From assembly GCA_004356305.1 (NCBI GenBank), contig SMXJ01000142.1:1-7181 (forward strand): 7,181 bases of DNA. The letters run 5' to 3'. Shown one piece after another: positions 5,736 to 7,181 of this stretch. A program made the translations under genes and the position numbers. This DNA comes from Bacteroidota bacterium (GTDB lineage Bacteria; Bacteroidota; Bacteroidia; Flavobacteriales; Flavobacteriaceae). A model generated the notes under the pieces. The model ran no database searches and was not told where the DNA came from. It saw nothing but the letters and a program-made list of their open reading frames with translations. The number at the start of each line of letters is the position of its first letter. The stretch's first letter is position 1.

Positions 5736-7109
5736 ATGAATAAGTTTATTGCATTCATTGCGATGATTGCCTTAATGATTAGTTGTAACTCTGGAGATAG
5801 AGGAGAACTAGTTGGCGCTAAAGGCAAAAAATGGTACCCTGAAAAACCTTATGGTATGACCCTTGTCCCTGGTGGATCTTTCATCATGGGAAAGGCAGAT
5901 GATGATTTTGTGGCTGTGAACGATGCTCCCACAAGAACAGTAACGGTACGTTCCTTCTACATGGACGAAACCGAAATAACCAATGCTGAATACAGACAGT
6001 TTGTTGAGTGGGTTCGAGATTCGACCATTCGATTGAAATTAGCGATTCTCGCAGATGAAGTTGGAGCTACACCGGGTGATGGCGGTATTGGCGAATTTGC
6101 CTTTGTCGATCAGGAGAACGAAGAAATGACTCCCTATGAGCAGTATATGTATGATAATTACTTCGGAATGGGAGACGACTACTACGCAGGACGTAAGATC
6201 AACCGTGATATAGATCTTATTAATGACACTAGTGAATATCCGGATGAATATTATTCAGAAGTGATGGATACTATGTATATCCCTGCTGAAGAGGCTTACA
6301 ACGGCCAACGTACCATCGATGTTGATAAGTTGGTGTTCCAATATACCTATATCGATATCCAGGCGGCAGCAAGAGCCAAAGGGAAAAGAAGAAAAGATTT
6401 CATAAAGAGAGACACTATAGCGATATATCCGGACACCACTGTTTGGATCAAGGACTTTAACTACTCGTACAATGAGCCTATGCACAATGATTATTTCTGG
6501 CATGAAGCTTATGGAGACTATCCTGTTGTTGGAGTAGACTGGAAACAAGCCAAAGCTTTTTGTGCTTGGAGAACCTTGTATAAAAATTCTTATCAAAAAG
6601 CGAGGAACAGACAACACGTCAATTCCTTTAGACTTCCCGGTGAAGCCGAATGGGAATATGCAGCTCGTGGTGGATTGCAATCTGCAACCTTCCCATGGGG
6701 TGGGCCTTATGCAAAGAACGACCGTGGTTGTTTTATGGCAAACTTTAAGCCCTTACGAGGAGATTATGCTGCAGACCAGGCATTATATACGGTAGAGGCA
6801 GATGCATACGAACCAAACGATTATAACCTGTTCAATATGGCAGGTAATGTTAGCGAATGGGTAGCGTCTTCTTACGATGCCGACTCTTATGAGTATTCTT
6901 CGACTATGAACCCCAGCGTAAACGATGACAAGAACATGCGTAAAGTAGTACGTGGAGGTTCTTGGAAAGACGTGGCTTATTTTCTACAGGTAAGTACACG
7001 AGATTATGAGTACGCAGATTCTGCGAGAAGCTATATTGGCTTTAGTACCGTTCAGGATTATATGGGTACCGATATAACTTTAAACCAAACCTTTGGAGAC
7101 GCAAGATAG
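5736..7109 (+). CDS. gldK: Type IX secretion system / gliding lipoprotein GldK (PorK)
   Basis: GldK (PorK in Porphyromonas) is an outer-membrane lipoprotein that forms a periplasmic ring with GldN/PorN around the T9SS translocon and links to the GldL-GldM motor. The 457-residue protein starts with a lipoprotein signal peptide, hydrophobic to residue 16, with acylated C17 in the context LMISCNSG. The FGE-sulfatase fold follows: MTLVPGGSFIMG (41-52), SFYMDETEITNAEYRQFV (73-90), YPVVGVDWKQAKAFCAW (262-278), FRLPGEAEWEYAARGG (298-313), FNMAGNVSEW (366-375) and VVRGGSWKD (404-412). Residues about 95-245 are a long acidic, Tyr-rich insert splitting the FGE domain. The two catalytic cysteines of true formylglycine-generating enzymes, which follow RGGSW, are absent (KDVAYFLQVSTRDY), and the only cysteines are 17, 276 and 332, so this is a structural homologue. 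Length matches known GldK proteins (around 460). The start fits the signal peptide; there is no Shine-Dalgarno sequence. gldL follows after 48 bases. Confidence 0.96.
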   Translation: MNKFIAFIAMIALMISCNSGDRGELVGAKGKKWYPEKPYGMTLVPGGSFIMGKADDDFVAVNDAPTRTVTVRSFYMDETEITNAEYRQFVEWVRDSTIRLKLAILADEVGATPGDGGIGEFAFVDQENEEMTPYEQYMYDNYFGMGDDYYAGRKINRDIDLINDTSEYPDEYYSEVMDTMYIPAEEAYNGQRTIDVDKLVFQYTYIDIQAAARAKGKRRKDFIKRDTIAIYPDTTVWIKDFNYSYNEPMHNDYFWHEAYGDYPVVGVDWKQAKAFCAWRTLYKNSYQKARNRQHVNSFRLPGEAEWEYAARGGLQSATFPWGGPYAKNDRGCFMANFKPLRGDYAADQALYTVEADAYEPNDYNLFNMAGNVSEWVASSYDADSYEYSSTMNPSVNDDKNMRKVVRGGSWKDVAYFLQVSTRDYEYADSARSYIGFSTVQDYMGTDITLNQTFGDAR

Positions 7110-7157
7110 TCTCACAATTATAAAGAACTTAAATCTTAACTTAAAACCCCTTATGTT

Positions 7158-7181
7158 ATGGCACAATCAAGATCAAATAAG
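7158..7181 (+). CDS. gldL: Start of GldL (PorL), T9SS motor subunit (partial)
   Basis: Only eight codons (MAQSRSNK) are inside the window, beginning 48 bases after the gldK stop. The call rests mainly on position: gldL follows gldK in the T9SS core operon, and a short polar, basic N-terminus before the first membrane helix is typical. GldL forms the inner-membrane proton-driven motor with GldM. An alternative ATG at 7153 is in a different frame. No terminator lies between the two genes, which agrees with one operon. Confidence 0.75.

Noticed and set aside
6255..6795. Open frames of 141 (minus) and 77 (plus) residues within gldK
   Set aside because: Both overlap conserved GldK sequence in other frames and show no independent support.

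Overview
The window looks like the chromosome of a member of the Flavobacteriaceae (phylum Bacteroidota). The evidence is a gldK gene followed by the start of gldL (core genes of the type IX secretion system, T9SS, and gliding machinery, known only from this phylum), moderately AT-rich DNA, start codons preceded by A-rich stretches rather than Shine-Dalgarno sequences, and several promoters of the Bacteroidota type (TTTG or TTG, about 20 bases, then TAnnTTTG).

Layout. Positions 1-914, minus strand: the N-terminal two thirds of miaB, a tRNA methylthiotransferase, running off the left edge. Positions 915-1076: a divergent intergenic region with a well-formed miaB promoter and a perfect 6-2-6 palindrome just downstream of its -7 box. 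Positions 1077-1841, plus strand: a 254-residue multi-pass membrane protein of unknown function. Positions 1952-4462: topA, DNA topoisomerase I, with a cysteine-free C-terminal region made of Toprim-type repeats. Positions 4459-5622: an arginase/formimidoylglutamase-fold protein that overlaps topA by four bases (ATGA) and has lost most of the residues that bind manganese in this family. Positions 5656-5686: a strong intrinsic terminator. Positions 5736-7109: gldK, an outer-membrane lipoprotein with a formylglycine-generating-enzyme (FGE) fold. Positions 7158-7181: the first eight codons of gldL. No tRNA, rRNA, CRISPR array, insertion sequence or phage gene was seen.

How the parts relate. miaB and topA are housekeeping genes (tRNA modification, DNA supercoiling). 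topA and the arginase-like gene appear to be one translationally coupled unit ended by the hairpin at 5656. A new transcription unit for the T9SS core (gldK, gldL and presumably gldM and gldN beyond the window) seems to start immediately after it, with its probable -33 element inside the terminator loop. Two successive genes, the arginase-like one and gldK, encode enzyme folds whose catalytic residues are missing, so both probably act in structural or binding roles. This is a conserved-core rather than accessory region, and I see no obviously new defence or mobile system. The most unexplained items are the arginase-like pseudoenzyme, the palindrome at the miaB promoter and the uncharacterised membrane protein.
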